Shown: piece by piece, positions 23,120 to 32,856 of the stretch
Numbering within the stretch: position 1 is the stretch's first letter
How the letters are laid out: each line of letters starts with the position of its first letter
NCBI RefSeq assembly: GCF_031846515.1
Contig: NZ_JAVRHO010000001.1
Span: 220,868 to 284,867 of the forward strand
DNA: 64,000 nt
DNA from: Autumnicola lenta
GTDB lineage: Bacteria; Bacteroidota; Bacteroidia; Flavobacteriales; Flavobacteriaceae
Direction: 5' to 3'
Translations under genes and position numbers: made by a program
The notes under the pieces: model-generated
What the model saw: the letters and a program-made list of their open reading frames with translations, nothing else
Database searches by the model: none
What the model was told of the DNA's origin: nothing

Positions 23120-25091
23120 TTTCTACACTTAAACTTAAGTCCTGATTTACACTCAATATATACACCGCGTCATTCTGGAAACCACCTCCGGAAATGGGCA
23201 TATAATGAAATTTATTTTCATAGTATTCTGTATAACCCTGATATCTTGCAAAAGAGTCATAAAGATCTTTGGCACTGGCCAGTCTGAGCAAAACATCCAG
23301 TGTAAGGTCATAGCCTCTTACTGCATATTGGTTGGGTACGATTCCAAACTTTTCTACATACTCTTCTATAAATTCTCTGGTATTTTCCTGATTATGCTGT
23401 TTATCTACAGAAGGGTAATGAAAATTAAGCCTTCCCAGATGATTGTTGGAAACATTGTCATTGTCATAGCCTGCACCTTTTGCGGTAGTAAAGAGCTTAA
23501 TGTTTTTGTCTCTCGCAAGCCTGTTGAGTCCTGAGGTTACACTACTTAAAATTCCAACATTATCTGATTCCAGAATCACCCAGTTCTCCCGATTTGCATC
23601 AAGGACCTGATTCATCGCACTTTCAGAAACATATCCATTCCCGGGACTAATGAATCTTGCCTGCGGAAGGGAATTGCTTAACTTGCTTTTTATCTCATAA
23701 GACTTCCCGTCTGCGATTACAACAACATTTTTATTATCGGAATTTCGCTCCAGGTATGCCACCATAGCCTCTGCCAGCATTTCATCTGTTGGACGCGACT
23801 GGAATAAATTATCGTAAGGCCTCATCTGCTTATTAGAAAGCGGACTTATTACAGGTACGTATTGCCTTGAAAGCTTTTCAGCCGCTGCCTCTGTAGTCGT
23901 CTGCAAAAGCGGACCTATAACGGCATCTACATTGCTAAAGTCATTTGTATTAATAATATTGTTCACTTCCTGGGCACCCCGTTGTGCATCATATTTTGTA
24001 TCAAAAACTCTAAGATTTGTAGAAATCCCCAGCTCCTTTGCTTCTTCTACCGCCATTAAGACTCCGCTGTAGAAATCGAGGGCGATGCGCAATACCCTGT
24101 CCTCCAGAATAGCCTTTTTATAATGATCTACAGAATCGCTTTCTATTTTCTGCAGATTGTAAGGAAGCATAACCACAAGCTCCTTTGTACTCAGGTTAGT
24201 AAGGGAATTCTTTAAGTCAATACTTCGATCTGCAGCTTCTTCAAAATTTTCAATATCAAAGTCACCTTCTCCAGTTTCTGGATCTGCCGGAATTTTTAAA
24301 ACCATACCTGACTTTACGCCATCTTTTAAAGCAGGATTCAGCGCGATAAGTGAATCGCGGTCTATTCCGAATTTTCTTGTTAAACGGAAGAAGTTCTCTT
24401 TAGGCTGAACCTCATAAAATTCGAAAGTTTCATCAGTAATTATTACCGGCTCATTTTCAAGAACATTGGTTCCAACCTTCAGCATAATTCCAGGCTGCAG
24501 CACATCTACAGTTGGATTCATTTCCTCAAGTTCCTGAACGGTAAGACCATACTTGCGTGCGATTCCGTATTTTGTCTCTTTCGGAATTACCACATGCTCA
24601 CGCGTACTTCTTGTCTCCTGTGGATTTACTACCGAATTTTGCTGCTGCTGCGGAGCGGTGGTGACAGGTGAGGTATTATTTGTTTGTACTTCAGAAATTA
24701 CAGGTATTCTTATTTCTTCTCCCGTCTGAAGTTCTTCAGAATATAAATGTTTATTGTAACGCTTAATCTGGTCGATCTCTACATTATACTGCTGTGACAG
24801 TCCATAAAGTGTCTCTTTTTTCGCAACCTTATGTGTTCTGAAACTGGTCGCATTGCTCTGGGACGATTCAGTTTGGGAAGAATTCAGCGGAATTACAAGT
24901 TTAGCTGAAACATCAATCCCATCTTTAGCGTCAGGATTATATTTAAATATATCTTCTGTGGAAACATTGTAGGATCTCGCTATACTGTTAACAGTCTCCC
25001 CTGAAGTTACAGTATGATATTTAAACTGTTGTGCTACAGCTTCAGCAGTAAAAACCTGAAACAGTAAAAATAACGCAAAAATGTACTTCAT
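23109..25091 (-). CDS. LysM-repeat protein with periplasmic ligand-binding domain
   Basis: A 660-residue exported protein (signal ends EAVAQQ). Four LysM modules follow: about residues 24-68 (YHTVTSGETVNSIARSYNVS), 85-131, 166-207 (HVVIPKETKYGIARKYGL) and 226-269. Residues about 305-650 match the periplasmic-binding fold used by ABC amino-acid receptors and LpoA-like activators (VDAVIGPLLQTTTEAAAEKL). LysM binds peptidoglycan; the second domain may sense or regulate wall synthesis, as LpoA does for penicillin-binding proteins. That parallel is inference. First gene of the operon with OsmC and DUF922. Confidence 0.88.
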   Translation of the reverse strand: MKYIFALFLLFQVFTAEAVAQQFKYHTVTSGETVNSIARSYNVSTEDIFKYNPDAKDGIDVSAKLVIPLNSSQTESSQSNATSFRTHKVAKKETLYGLSQQYNVEIDQIKRYNKHLYSEELQTGEEIRIPVISEVQTNNTSPVTTAPQQQQNSVVNPQETRSTREHVVIPKETKYGIARKYGLTVQELEEMNPTVDVLQPGIMLKVGTNVLENEPVIITDETFEFYEVQPKENFFRLTRKFGIDRDSLIALNPALKDGVKSGMVLKIPADPETGEGDFDIENFEEAADRSIDLKNSLTNLSTKELVVMLPYNLQKIESDSVDHYKKAILEDRVLRIALDFYSGVLMAVEEAKELGISTNLRVFDTKYDAQRGAQEVNNIINTNDFSNVDAVIGPLLQTTTEAAAEKLSRQYVPVISPLSNKQMRPYDNLFQSRPTDEMLAEAMVAYLERNSDNKNVVVIADGKSYEIKSKLSNSLPQARFISPGNGYVSESAMNQVLDANRENWVILESDNVGILSSVTSGLNRLARDKNIKLFTTAKGAGYDNDNVSNNHLGRLNFHYPSVDKQHNQENTREFIEEYVEKFGIVPNQYAVRGYDLTLDVLLRLASAKDLYDSFARYQGYTEYYENKFHYMPISGGGFQNDAVYILSVNQDLSLSVENDF

Positions 25092-25124
25092 CTTATCTTC
25101 TTTAATCGTCCCTTGTCCGCAAAT

Positions 25125-26654
25125 TTATTCCCATTCTATAGTTGCCGGTGGCTTGGAACTAATGTCATATACTACTCTGTTAACGCCTTTTACCCTGTTA
25201 ATTATTGCATTGGACGTTTTTTGTAAAAACTCATAGGGTAAATTTACCCAGTCTGCCGTCATTCCATCTGTAGATTCTACAGCGCGTAACGCAACTACCT
25301 GCTCATAAGTACGTTCATCACCCATCACTCCTACAGACTGTACCGGCAGTAAAATTGCTCCTGCCTGCCAAACTTTATCATACAACATTGCATCCCGCAG
25401 GCCTTGTATAAAGATATGATCTACTTCCTGAAGAATCCTAACTTTTTCTTCAGTAATATCACCCAAAATTCTTATTGCCAGTCCCGGCCCGGGGAAAGGA
25501 TGTCTTCCCAAAAGTTCAGGATCTATTTCCAGCTCTGCTCCTACTCTTCGTACCTCATCTTTAAATAACATTCGTAAGGGCTCCACCACCTTCAGCTTCA
25601 TAAAGTCCGGTAAACCACCAACATTATGATGCGATTTAATGGTAACTGAAGGCCCGTTAACCGAAATTGACTCGATAACATCAGGGTATATAGTTCCCTG
25701 TGCCAGGTAAGTCACATCTGTGATTTCATGCGCTTCATCATCAAACACTTCAATAAAAGTGTTCCCTATAGCTTTACGCTTTAATTCGGGATCACTTATT
25801 CCCGCAAGTGCACCCAAGAAACGTGCCGAAGCATCAACTCCTTTTACATTAAGCCCCATATCTTGATACTGATGCAGAACACTTTCAAATTCGTCCTTCC
25901 GAAGAAGACCGTTATTTACAAAAATACAATACAGGTTTTTTCCTATGGCCTGGTGCAGAAGAACAGCCGCAACAGAAGAATCGACTCCGCCGCTCAAACC
26001 CAGCACTACTTTATCATCACCTATTTTTTCTTTTAATTCTGAAACAGTTAAATCCACAAAAGCTCCAGGAGTCCAGGATTGCTCAACACCACAAATTTTT
26101 ACCAGAAAATTCTCCAATAATTGCTTTCCATCTTTGGAATGGTAAACTTCAGGATGAAACTGAATAGCAAACGTCTGCTCCCCTTCAATCCTGTAAGCCG
26201 CATTTAAAATATCGCTTGTACTGGCCAGCCTTACCGCGTTTGTAGGCAATTCTTTTATAGTATCGCTATGGCTCATCCAAACCTGGGAATTTTCCCGAAT
26301 ATTGGCGAAAAGCGGTTCGTGATCCTTTATTACTGAAAGGTTTGCCCTTCCATATTCCCTTATTTCTGAAGCTTCTACTTTGCCGCCATGAAAATGTGCA
26401 AAATACTGCGCTCCATAACAAACGGCAAGAATAGGAACCACTCCCCTTATTTTTGAAAGATCGGGATGTGGAGCATCTTCGTTTCTAACAGAAAAAGGAC
26501 TTCCGGAAAGAATCACGGCTTTAAAGCCCGATAATTCTTCAGGAACCTTGTGAAAAGGGTGAATTTCGCAGTAAATATTTAATTCTCTTACGCGCCTCGC
26601 AATAAGCTGAGTGTATTGCGAACCGAAGTCCAGGATAAGTACGTTATTTTGCAT
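25125..26654 (-). CDS. guaA: GMP synthase (glutamine-hydrolysing)
   Basis: The 509-residue enzyme aminates XMP to GMP. A class I glutaminase domain comes first (VLILDFGSQYTQLIARRVRE, nucleophile Cys in AVCYGAQYFA, FHPEVYHS). The ATP pyrophosphatase domain follows (VVLGLSGGVDSSVAAVLL) and then the dimerisation domain ending KPPATIEWE. The frame is open from 26693 but the ATG at 26654 is the standard start. TATTTTTG at 26677-26684 on the minus strand is a good -7 element. Confidence 0.98.
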   Translation of the reverse strand: MQNNVLILDFGSQYTQLIARRVRELNIYCEIHPFHKVPEELSGFKAVILSGSPFSVRNEDAPHPDLSKIRGVVPILAVCYGAQYFAHFHGGKVEASEIREYGRANLSVIKDHEPLFANIRENSQVWMSHSDTIKELPTNAVRLASTSDILNAAYRIEGEQTFAIQFHPEVYHSKDGKQLLENFLVKICGVEQSWTPGAFVDLTVSELKEKIGDDKVVLGLSGGVDSSVAAVLLHQAIGKNLYCIFVNNGLLRKDEFESVLHQYQDMGLNVKGVDASARFLGALAGISDPELKRKAIGNTFIEVFDDEAHEITDVTYLAQGTIYPDVIESISVNGPSVTIKSHHNVGGLPDFMKLKVVEPLRMLFKDEVRRVGAELEIDPELLGRHPFPGPGLAIRILGDITEEKVRILQEVDHIFIQGLRDAMLYDKVWQAGAILLPVQSVGVMGDERTYEQVVALRAVESTDGMTADWVNLPYEFLQKTSNAIINRVKGVNRVVYDISSKPPATIEWE

Positions 26655-26735
26655 GCGTAAAAGTAATAATTTGAGGCAAAAATAAAATAGCAATCGTTGG
26701 ATTTTATACCTTTATTACCATCTTAATGTCAAATC

Positions 26736-27461
26736 ATGAAATACATAAGTGCTATTATTTTTTCAGTCGCTATTGTAGTGGCTGCAGTATTTTTAGGAAA
26801 TGCCTATGTAAGCCGCGCCAATCCGGACGGTGTAATATCGGTAACCGGCTCGGGTAGTGAAAATTTCACTTCAGATCTTATTGTTTGGGAAGGCCAGTTT
26901 AGCCGTGTTAATCCCGATCTGGAAGAAGCTTATGAACAGCTGAATGAAGATAAAGAAACGGTAAGAAGATATCTTCTGGACAAAGGCATTAATGAGGAAA
27001 ATCTTGTTTTTAATTCTGTTCAAACTAATGAACAGCAGGAAAATCAGTATCAAAATGGCAATTATGTAGGTAGCATTTTTAAAGGTTATGAACTAATCCA
27101 ATTGGTGAAAATTGAATCCAGTGAAGTAGAACTTATAGAAGGTGTTTCCCGTGAGATTACTGAATTACTTAATAAAGGCGTGCAGTTCAATTCTACTCCC
27201 CCGCGATATTATTATACAAAAATTGCTGATCTTAAGATTGAAATGATCTCTAAAGCTACTGAAGACGCACGTTTAAGAGCTGAAAAGATCGCGCAGAACA
27301 GCGGCGGCAGCCTGGGAGACCTAAAAAGTGCAAATATGGGCGTTTTCCAGATTACCGGACAAAATAGCGGTGAAGATTACAGCTGGAGCGGTGCCTATAA
27401 TACTGCCGACAAAAAGAAAACTGCTTCCATTACCATGCGTCTTGATTACGAGATCGAGTAA
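26736..27461 (+). CDS. SIMPL domain-containing exported protein
   Basis: A 241-residue protein with an N-terminal signal or anchor (ISAIIFSVAIVVAAVFLG) and a SIMPL (BP26/OMP28) domain: GVISVTGSGSENFTSDLIVWEG, then EENLVFNSVQTNEQQ and a C-terminal DARLRAEKIAQNSGGSLG helix. In other bacteria the family forms ring-shaped periplasmic oligomers of unknown purpose. It is divergent from guaA. Confidence 0.88.
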   Translation: MKYISAIIFSVAIVVAAVFLGNAYVSRANPDGVISVTGSGSENFTSDLIVWEGQFSRVNPDLEEAYEQLNEDKETVRRYLLDKGINEENLVFNSVQTNEQQENQYQNGNYVGSIFKGYELIQLVKIESSEVELIEGVSREITELLNKGVQFNSTPPRYYYTKIADLKIEMISKATEDARLRAEKIAQNSGGSLGDLKSANMGVFQITGQNSGEDYSWSGAYNTADKKKTASITMRLDYEIE

Positions 27462-27481
27462 AAAAAGCGCACCCTTTAAAA

Positions 27482-27498
27482 GGGCAATTATCGACCTT
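27482..27498 (-). repeat. Dispersed short motif, inverted variant copy
   Basis: GGGCAATTATCGACCTT is the reverse complement of the GGTCGATAATTGCC form of the dispersed motif. It starts 20 bases after the SIMPL stop, beside a small CCCTTTAAAAGGG palindrome (27473-27485). Confidence 0.55.
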
Positions 27499-27621
27499 AG
27501 ATTATTCAATTTTTTAAAGGCATAAAATCTTTACTAATCACCGGAAAATTCAGAAAATACGGAGAAGGCTAGATAAATTGTTATCTGCTTCTTCCACAGC
27601 ATATCCAGAACAAGGATTCAG

Positions 27622-27662
27622 GAAGTCAATGTTGAAAATTACCTATTTTCAACCTTGACTTC
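27622..27662. other. Long inverted repeat between the SIMPL and MutS-like genes
   Basis: An 18-base arm (27622-27639) and its inverted copy (27645-27662) differ at one position and enclose a 5-base loop. The stem is AT-rich and is followed only by TTTCTAATAG. It may be a weak or attenuating terminator, or a protein-binding palindrome, 70 bases before the MutS-like start. Confidence 0.6.
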
Positions 27663-27731
27663 TTTCTAATAGCTATGTTAACACCTCTTTTCCACTGAAA
27701 ATGTTATAACTTTAAACATATTCTCTTTTTT

Positions 27732-29369
27732 ATGAATTGGATCCTGGGATTTATCCTAATCTTAATTGTAGTGTACCTCATCGATTTCCGATTAAAAAAT
27801 CGAAAAGTAAAAATCAGACGAAATAATTTAATCCAGAATTGGGGAAAGCCTAAAAAGGAGAAGTACTATAATTTCGATTTAATTAATCAGTTTTTCAGAA
27901 ATCACATTATTTCCACAGATGTTTTCCAAACAATATCTGATAATACCTGGTCCGATTTGGATTTCGATGATATTTTCAAATTTCTGGATAGAACTACTTC
28001 CAGAATTGGTCAGCAATATCTTTATTATAAATTACGAACAATAACAGATATTCCTGGCTTAAATCGTTTTGCAGATCTTACTAAAATATTTACTTCAAAC
28101 AGGGAATTAAGAATTAAAAGCCAGTTAGAACTTTCAAGTTTGTCATCTGCCAAAGCTTACTATTTAGAAGAAATATTCCGGTCAAAAAACATTAAAAAAT
28201 CCAATAAAATATGGCTGTATCGTTCATTATCAACAGCTGCGATTTTATCTATAATCTTAAGTTTTTTTAATCCAGCGTGGTTTATTCTTTTAATACCAAT
28301 TTTCTTTGTAAATCTTGTTTTTCATTATAAAAATAAGTCTTCAATTGAATATTATTTAAACGGCGTTGGGCAATTGGCAACGAGTTATAAAGTCGCTAAT
28401 AATTTGAGCTCATCTGAAGAAATCAGATCTTTTTATAAGGATTTGAGTTTCTTAAAAAAAGTGAAATCCATATTATCAAATACAAGATTTCTTGAGTGGG
28501 AGAGAAAAGTGGATAATGAATATGCACTTTTATTCTGGTTCATTTCAGAAATTATAAAAATTACATTTAATTTAGAGCCCATTCTTTTTTACAATTTTCA
28601 GAATTCTTTGGAAAATAAAAAAGAAGACATTAAAAGCCTCTTCTTATTTATTGGTGAAATTGATTCCGCAATATCTTGTGCTTCCATACTAAACAGCGAA
28701 AAAAATCTTTGTAATCCTACATTCGTAGATAAAAAAGAAGTTTTTTCAGAAGGTCTTTACCATCCACTTATTAAAGACTGCACCCGCAATAATTTAAATT
28801 TAGTAAACAAAAGTTTGCTTTTGACCGGATCAAACATGTCTGGTAAAACAACTTTTATAAGAACGTTTAGTGTAAATGCCATCCTGGGCCAGACATTAAA
28901 TATTTGTTTTGCTTCAAAATTTGAAATTCCGTTTTTTAAAATCTATTCGACTATTAGAATTTCAGACGATCTAATTAATAATACAAGCTATTATTTAGAA
29001 GAAGTTGTAAGAATAAAAGAGTTAATTGAAGTATCTAAAAAGGATGACTTTTGCTTATTTGTAATTGATGAACTTTTTAAAGGAACTAACACCGCTGAAA
29101 GACTCGCAGCAGGAAAATCGATATTATCCTACCTAAACAGAAAAAATCATGTTGTAATGGTATCTACTCATGATCTAGAATTAACCGATTTACTAAAGAA
29201 GCAAAATTTTGAACTGTATCATTTTTCAGAAACCATAGAAAATGAGAAGTTACTTTTTGATTACAAAATTAAACCAGGAAAGCCAAAAAGCGGAAATGCG
29301 ATTAAGATTTTAGATCTTTATGACTATCCCAAAGAGATTATAGACAATGCAAGAATTGGAATAGAATAA
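27732..29369 (+). CDS. Membrane-anchored MutS-related ATPase
   Basis: A 545-residue protein with the MutS core and ATPase domains but no mismatch-recognition or connector domain. An N-terminal membrane helix (about 3-18) and a helix pair (about 166-197) are inserted around a lever-like segment (RTTSRIGQQYLYYKL). The ATPase has Walker A GSNMSGKTT (366-374), Walker B CLFVIDELFKGTN (441-453) and the switch STHDLEL. Membrane-bound MutS relatives are common in Flavobacteriia; their role is unknown and is unlikely to be classic mismatch repair. The gene is visibly more AT-rich than its neighbours. Confidence 0.85.
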   Translation: MNWILGFILILIVVYLIDFRLKNRKVKIRRNNLIQNWGKPKKEKYYNFDLINQFFRNHIISTDVFQTISDNTWSDLDFDDIFKFLDRTTSRIGQQYLYYKLRTITDIPGLNRFADLTKIFTSNRELRIKSQLELSSLSSAKAYYLEEIFRSKNIKKSNKIWLYRSLSTAAILSIILSFFNPAWFILLIPIFFVNLVFHYKNKSSIEYYLNGVGQLATSYKVANNLSSSEEIRSFYKDLSFLKKVKSILSNTRFLEWERKVDNEYALLFWFISEIIKITFNLEPILFYNFQNSLENKKEDIKSLFLFIGEIDSAISCASILNSEKNLCNPTFVDKKEVFSEGLYHPLIKDCTRNNLNLVNKSLLLTGSNMSGKTTFIRTFSVNAILGQTLNICFASKFEIPFFKIYSTIRISDDLINNTSYYLEEVVRIKELIEVSKKDDFCLFVIDELFKGTNTAERLAAGKSILSYLNRKNHVVMVSTHDLELTDLLKKQNFELYHFSETIENEKLLFDYKIKPGKPKSGNAIKILDLYDYPKEIIDNARIGIE

Positions 29370-29404
29370 GTCTACCAAAAATATACTGTACAGTAAAAAA
29401 GATC

Positions 29405-29431
29405 AGGTCGAAAATTGGCAATTATCGACCT
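29405..29431. repeat. Palindromic form of the dispersed motif
   Basis: Two inverted copies of AGGTCGAAAATTG / CAATTATCGACCT meet at one central G and form a 27-base near-palindrome with one mismatched pair. It lies 36 bases after the MutS-like stop and 62 bases before the end of the convergent decarboxylase gene, so it could act as a two-way terminator or as a binding site. Confidence 0.65.
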
Positions 29432-29492
29432 GCTCTGTTCTCACCTTCAGTAAATCTTTATTTTTCTACAGAAAAGACGCTGAATCTTCAAC

Positions 29493-30857
29493 CTATTCCA
29501 TCGTATCCAAAATCTGGTCGATATCTTCTTCTGTAGTATCGGGATTGATAAAGCAGAAGCGGGCAACGGTCTCTTTCTTCCATTTTGTTGGCGTCACCAG
29601 TGCAAAACCATTACGATGATTGCTGTACGTCCACTCTTTATATTCTTCCGGAGACCAGTTTTTTCTTCGGAATAAAACTACAGAAAGACTGGTTGGCCTC
29701 ACCATTTCCAGGTTTTTCCGTTTTTCAATCTTCTTTGCCGCTATCTGCGCAAGCTCGATTCCGCGTTCTATTGCCTGCCTGTACTTGTCTGTGCCGTGCA
29801 TCGCGAGGGAAAACCACAATGGCATTCCCCTCACCCTCCTGGTAAGCTGAATTTGATAATCTGCCGGATTAAATCCCTGTGCTCCCTCATCCTGAAAAAT
29901 TTCCAGGTAAGAACCTTCCTGCGCATGTGCTTTTTTGGCCAAATCCAGATTTCTGTAAATCACCGCGCCACAATCATAAGGCGAAAACAGCCATTTATGA
30001 GGATCGATCGTAATACTGTCTGCCCGCTCAATTCCATTGAATAAATGCCGCACAGATGTTGCCGCAAGAGCTCCTCCTCCATAAGCGCAATCTACATGAA
30101 ACCACACATCTTCCTTTTCGCAAACATCTGCAATCGTATCCAGCTCATCTATAATCCCGGCGTTTGTGGTACCGCCTGTAGCCACAACCGAAAAGAGGCG
30201 TTTTCTGTCTTTCTCTTCAAGTTCATCAATCGCATTTTGAAGTTCCCTGCCCGTGAGTTTTTCCTCTTCAATATCGATCATCACCACATCGGCATCTATT
30301 ACCTTGGCCATTGCCTGGATGGAACTGTGTGCTCCATGGGAAGTAAGCATTAAAGCTTTAACTCCGACATTATCTGAATTCCGGGCCCGCCATTCTTCCC
30401 GGGCAGCGACCATTGCCGAAAGGTTTGCAGCAGTTCCGCCACTGGTAAATACACCAAAAGCACCATCGGGCAGGCCGGTAAGTGAAACCAGCCACTTCAT
30501 CGCCTGGTTTTCACAAAAAATTCCGCCAGCACCTTCCATCCAGTAAGCGCCGTGAATGCTGGAAGCCGAAGTTACCAAATCGAACATAATTGCCGCCCGG
30601 GTAGGTGCCGCCGGGACAAAAGCTAAATGCCGCGGATGGTCTATGGGAACGGTGGCTTTAACGAGCACGTCCCGAAAAAGTTTAAAAGCATTTTCGCCTC
30701 CAATTCCTTCGGGGGTAATGGTTTTACCAACCAGCCGGAACAATTCTTCTTCTTTTTTAGGTGCTCCCATGTTGGGAGTAATATTGGAGATACGGTCTAT
30801 AGTGTATTTCATGACATCCAGCGTCATCTCCACCAAATCCATATCTATGGTATGCAT
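29493..30857 (-). CDS. PLP-dependent group II decarboxylase/aminotransferase-fold enzyme
   Basis: A 454-residue fold-type I PLP enzyme of the glutamate/aromatic-amino-acid/DOPA decarboxylase group. The Schiff-base motif is SITIDPHKWLFSPYDCG; the cofactor site also includes FTSGGTAANLSAMVAA and FHVDCAYGGGALA. The substrate cannot be set from sequence. The frame is open to a TTG at 30872, but the ATG at 30857 preceded by GGAAAAAAA is the better start. It converges with the MutS-like gene. Confidence 0.87.
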   Translation of the reverse strand: MHTIDMDLVEMTLDVMKYTIDRISNITPNMGAPKKEEELFRLVGKTITPEGIGGENAFKLFRDVLVKATVPIDHPRHLAFVPAAPTRAAIMFDLVTSASSIHGAYWMEGAGGIFCENQAMKWLVSLTGLPDGAFGVFTSGGTAANLSAMVAAREEWRARNSDNVGVKALMLTSHGAHSSIQAMAKVIDADVVMIDIEEEKLTGRELQNAIDELEEKDRKRLFSVVATGGTTNAGIIDELDTIADVCEKEDVWFHVDCAYGGGALAATSVRHLFNGIERADSITIDPHKWLFSPYDCGAVIYRNLDLAKKAHAQEGSYLEIFQDEGAQGFNPADYQIQLTRRVRGMPLWFSLAMHGTDKYRQAIERGIELAQIAAKKIEKRKNLEMVRPTSLSVVLFRRKNWSPEEYKEWTYSNHRNGFALVTPTKWKKETVARFCFINPDTTEEDIDQILDTME

Positions 30858-31048
30858 TTTATTTTTTTCCAAATCTGTACTTTTTAAGCTTTTTACTATA
30901 CTCTATTCATTTTCACTTATCACCTCAAGAATTTCAATAAATACTGAAACAGAAATTTGGGCAATGGATCGTAATGGTGCATGAATATGAAATTAAACTA
31001 CTTCTACTTATCGAAAATTGGCTTTTTCAGACCCTGACCGTTTTAATC

Positions 31049-32668
31049 TTAGTCTTGTCTAAAACTCAGAATTTTAAAGTTTTCTTCTAAAGGGTTTAAA
31101 TATTCAACGAGAGCAGGAATAAGTTGTTCCCCAAATTCAGCGTAAAATTCTGAAAAATTTGTTTGTCGCTCCTGTAAAGCGCCGTTGGGAAATAATGCAT
31201 TCTGAAGATTGGCAATTCGGGTCACTTCATCCTTTAGTTTGCGTTTCTGGGCCTTCAGCAGTCGTTTTTCCAGGTGGTCCAGACCTTTTAACTGTTTTAC
31301 TTCCTGCGCTTTTACAGCTCCCAAAAAAGTTTTATCAGTTTTTTTAGCTAAATCATACATTTGCTGAAACTGCTGCACAAGCTGCTCTTTTTGCGGTGAG
31401 AAATCTATGTCGATATTTGATATTTTTCGCACCTTTCTATTGATAAGCTCGTGCTGTTTCAGGAAAAGTTCCTTATTTGAAATATCCAGTTTCTCACGTT
31501 TTTTCCGTTGCTTTTCAGTTTGTATTAAAGCTGAATTTCTCAAAAGCAACATCGGAAAAGGCACATTTTCGGCCTTAAAATATTCTTTTAACTCCAGCCA
31601 GTACGAAAGTTCCCCGCCACCGCCAATATAACAGAGGTTTGGCAAAATCACTTCTTCATACAAAGGGCGCATCACCACATTGGGACTAAAGCGCTCCGGA
31701 TTTTCATCCAGTTCTCTCAAAATTTCTTCGCGGCTCCATTTAATATCCTCCCTGTCATGAACAAAATAATTTCCTTCCCGTTCTAAAATTCTTTCCCGAA
31801 AATCTTCAGTTAAATAAAACAGATTGATTTCCCGCGGACTAACCTGAACATTATATCCCAAATTACTAAGCTCTCCCAGGCTTTTTGAAGTGGATTTATG
31901 AGAAACCTGCTCCAAAAGTTCATTTTTTGCGTAAGGAATAAATTGTTTCTTCAATTCTTTCTCCTGGGCATCCAGGATTACGAGTCCGTAGTCTTTAAAA
32001 AGTTCATTTGCTAAATTACGGGTAGCTTCAGTTAAATTATCATGCTGTAAATAGGCTTTCTCAAATAAATTCTTCAGAAATAATGCATCTTTCCCAACTC
32101 CTATTTCTGCGGAAAAAAGATTGAATACTTCCTGAAGCCCTTCGGTATTTAAAAAACCAACAGCAGTTTTTCCGGCTTTCTTATCGGCATTATTCCATTT
32201 GAACTTTTTACCTTTCAAATTAAAGAAATTGATCTCCTCGAAGTCGTGATCCTCTGTCGCCATCCAGTACACAGGAACGAAATTATATTCCGGATGCTTT
32301 TCCTTCAGGATTGTTGTAAGATTTATGGTAGAAACAATTTTATAGAGAAAGTACAGCGGACCTGAAAATAGATTCAGCTGGTGACCCGTAGTAACCGTAA
32401 AAGTATTCTCGTCTCTCAGGGATTTTATATTCTCCGCGGTGGCACCCGAAATTTCCACATTATCGTACTGCTTTTCCAGCACCTTCACCAAAACCTGCCG
32501 CTTTTCTGAAGAAAAAGAAGCTTTCTTCTCCTCAATCTGGTCCCGAAAATTGCCAATTTTGGGGTACCGGTTATAAAATTTCTGCACCTCTGGTTTCTGA
32601 GACAGATAATCCAAAATTAAATTGGTAAAATAATTAGTTTCGGCGTAGGAAATACATTCTGATGGCAT
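31049..32668 (-). CDS. bshC: Bacillithiol biosynthesis cysteine-adding enzyme BshC
   Basis: The 539-residue BshC performs the last step of bacillithiol synthesis, joining cysteine to GlcN-malate. Family motifs are visible: VTTGHQLNLFSGPLYFLYKI, VPVYWMATEDHDFEEIN, NVVMRPLYEEVILPNL and CYIGGGGELSYWLEL, followed by a C-terminal coiled coil and a final helical region. Its presence means the organism uses bacillithiol as low-molecular-weight thiol; bshA and bshB are not in the window. Confidence 0.95.
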   Translation of the reverse strand: MPSECISYAETNYFTNLILDYLSQKPEVQKFYNRYPKIGNFRDQIEEKKASFSSEKRQVLVKVLEKQYDNVEISGATAENIKSLRDENTFTVTTGHQLNLFSGPLYFLYKIVSTINLTTILKEKHPEYNFVPVYWMATEDHDFEEINFFNLKGKKFKWNNADKKAGKTAVGFLNTEGLQEVFNLFSAEIGVGKDALFLKNLFEKAYLQHDNLTEATRNLANELFKDYGLVILDAQEKELKKQFIPYAKNELLEQVSHKSTSKSLGELSNLGYNVQVSPREINLFYLTEDFRERILEREGNYFVHDREDIKWSREEILRELDENPERFSPNVVMRPLYEEVILPNLCYIGGGGELSYWLELKEYFKAENVPFPMLLLRNSALIQTEKQRKKREKLDISNKELFLKQHELINRKVRKISNIDIDFSPQKEQLVQQFQQMYDLAKKTDKTFLGAVKAQEVKQLKGLDHLEKRLLKAQKRKLKDEVTRIANLQNALFPNGALQERQTNFSEFYAEFGEQLIPALVEYLNPLEENFKILSFRQD

Positions 32669-32856
32669 GCGCTGGAATCAATTTTTTGTAAAGATAAGGT
32701 GTTTTGAACACTAATGTAAATTCTCCTCTTTTTAGGATATTATTAACAACAGAAACGGACTTTAATGTCTGAATTCTAATTTTAATGCTGAACAGATTCC
32801 GTCAATTTCATCACCTGCAGTATCTTTACCCAAAATTTAACCAGATCTTCTTTTAA

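Noticed and set aside
29585..30984. Several long + strand ORFs opposite the PLP decarboxylase gene
   Set aside because: Low-complexity shadow frames of a clear full-length enzyme; they have no family features.
32543..32562. Motif-like CCGAAAATTGCCAATTTT inside bshC
   Set aside because: It lies in coding sequence (KIGNFRD) and matches only part of the consensus.
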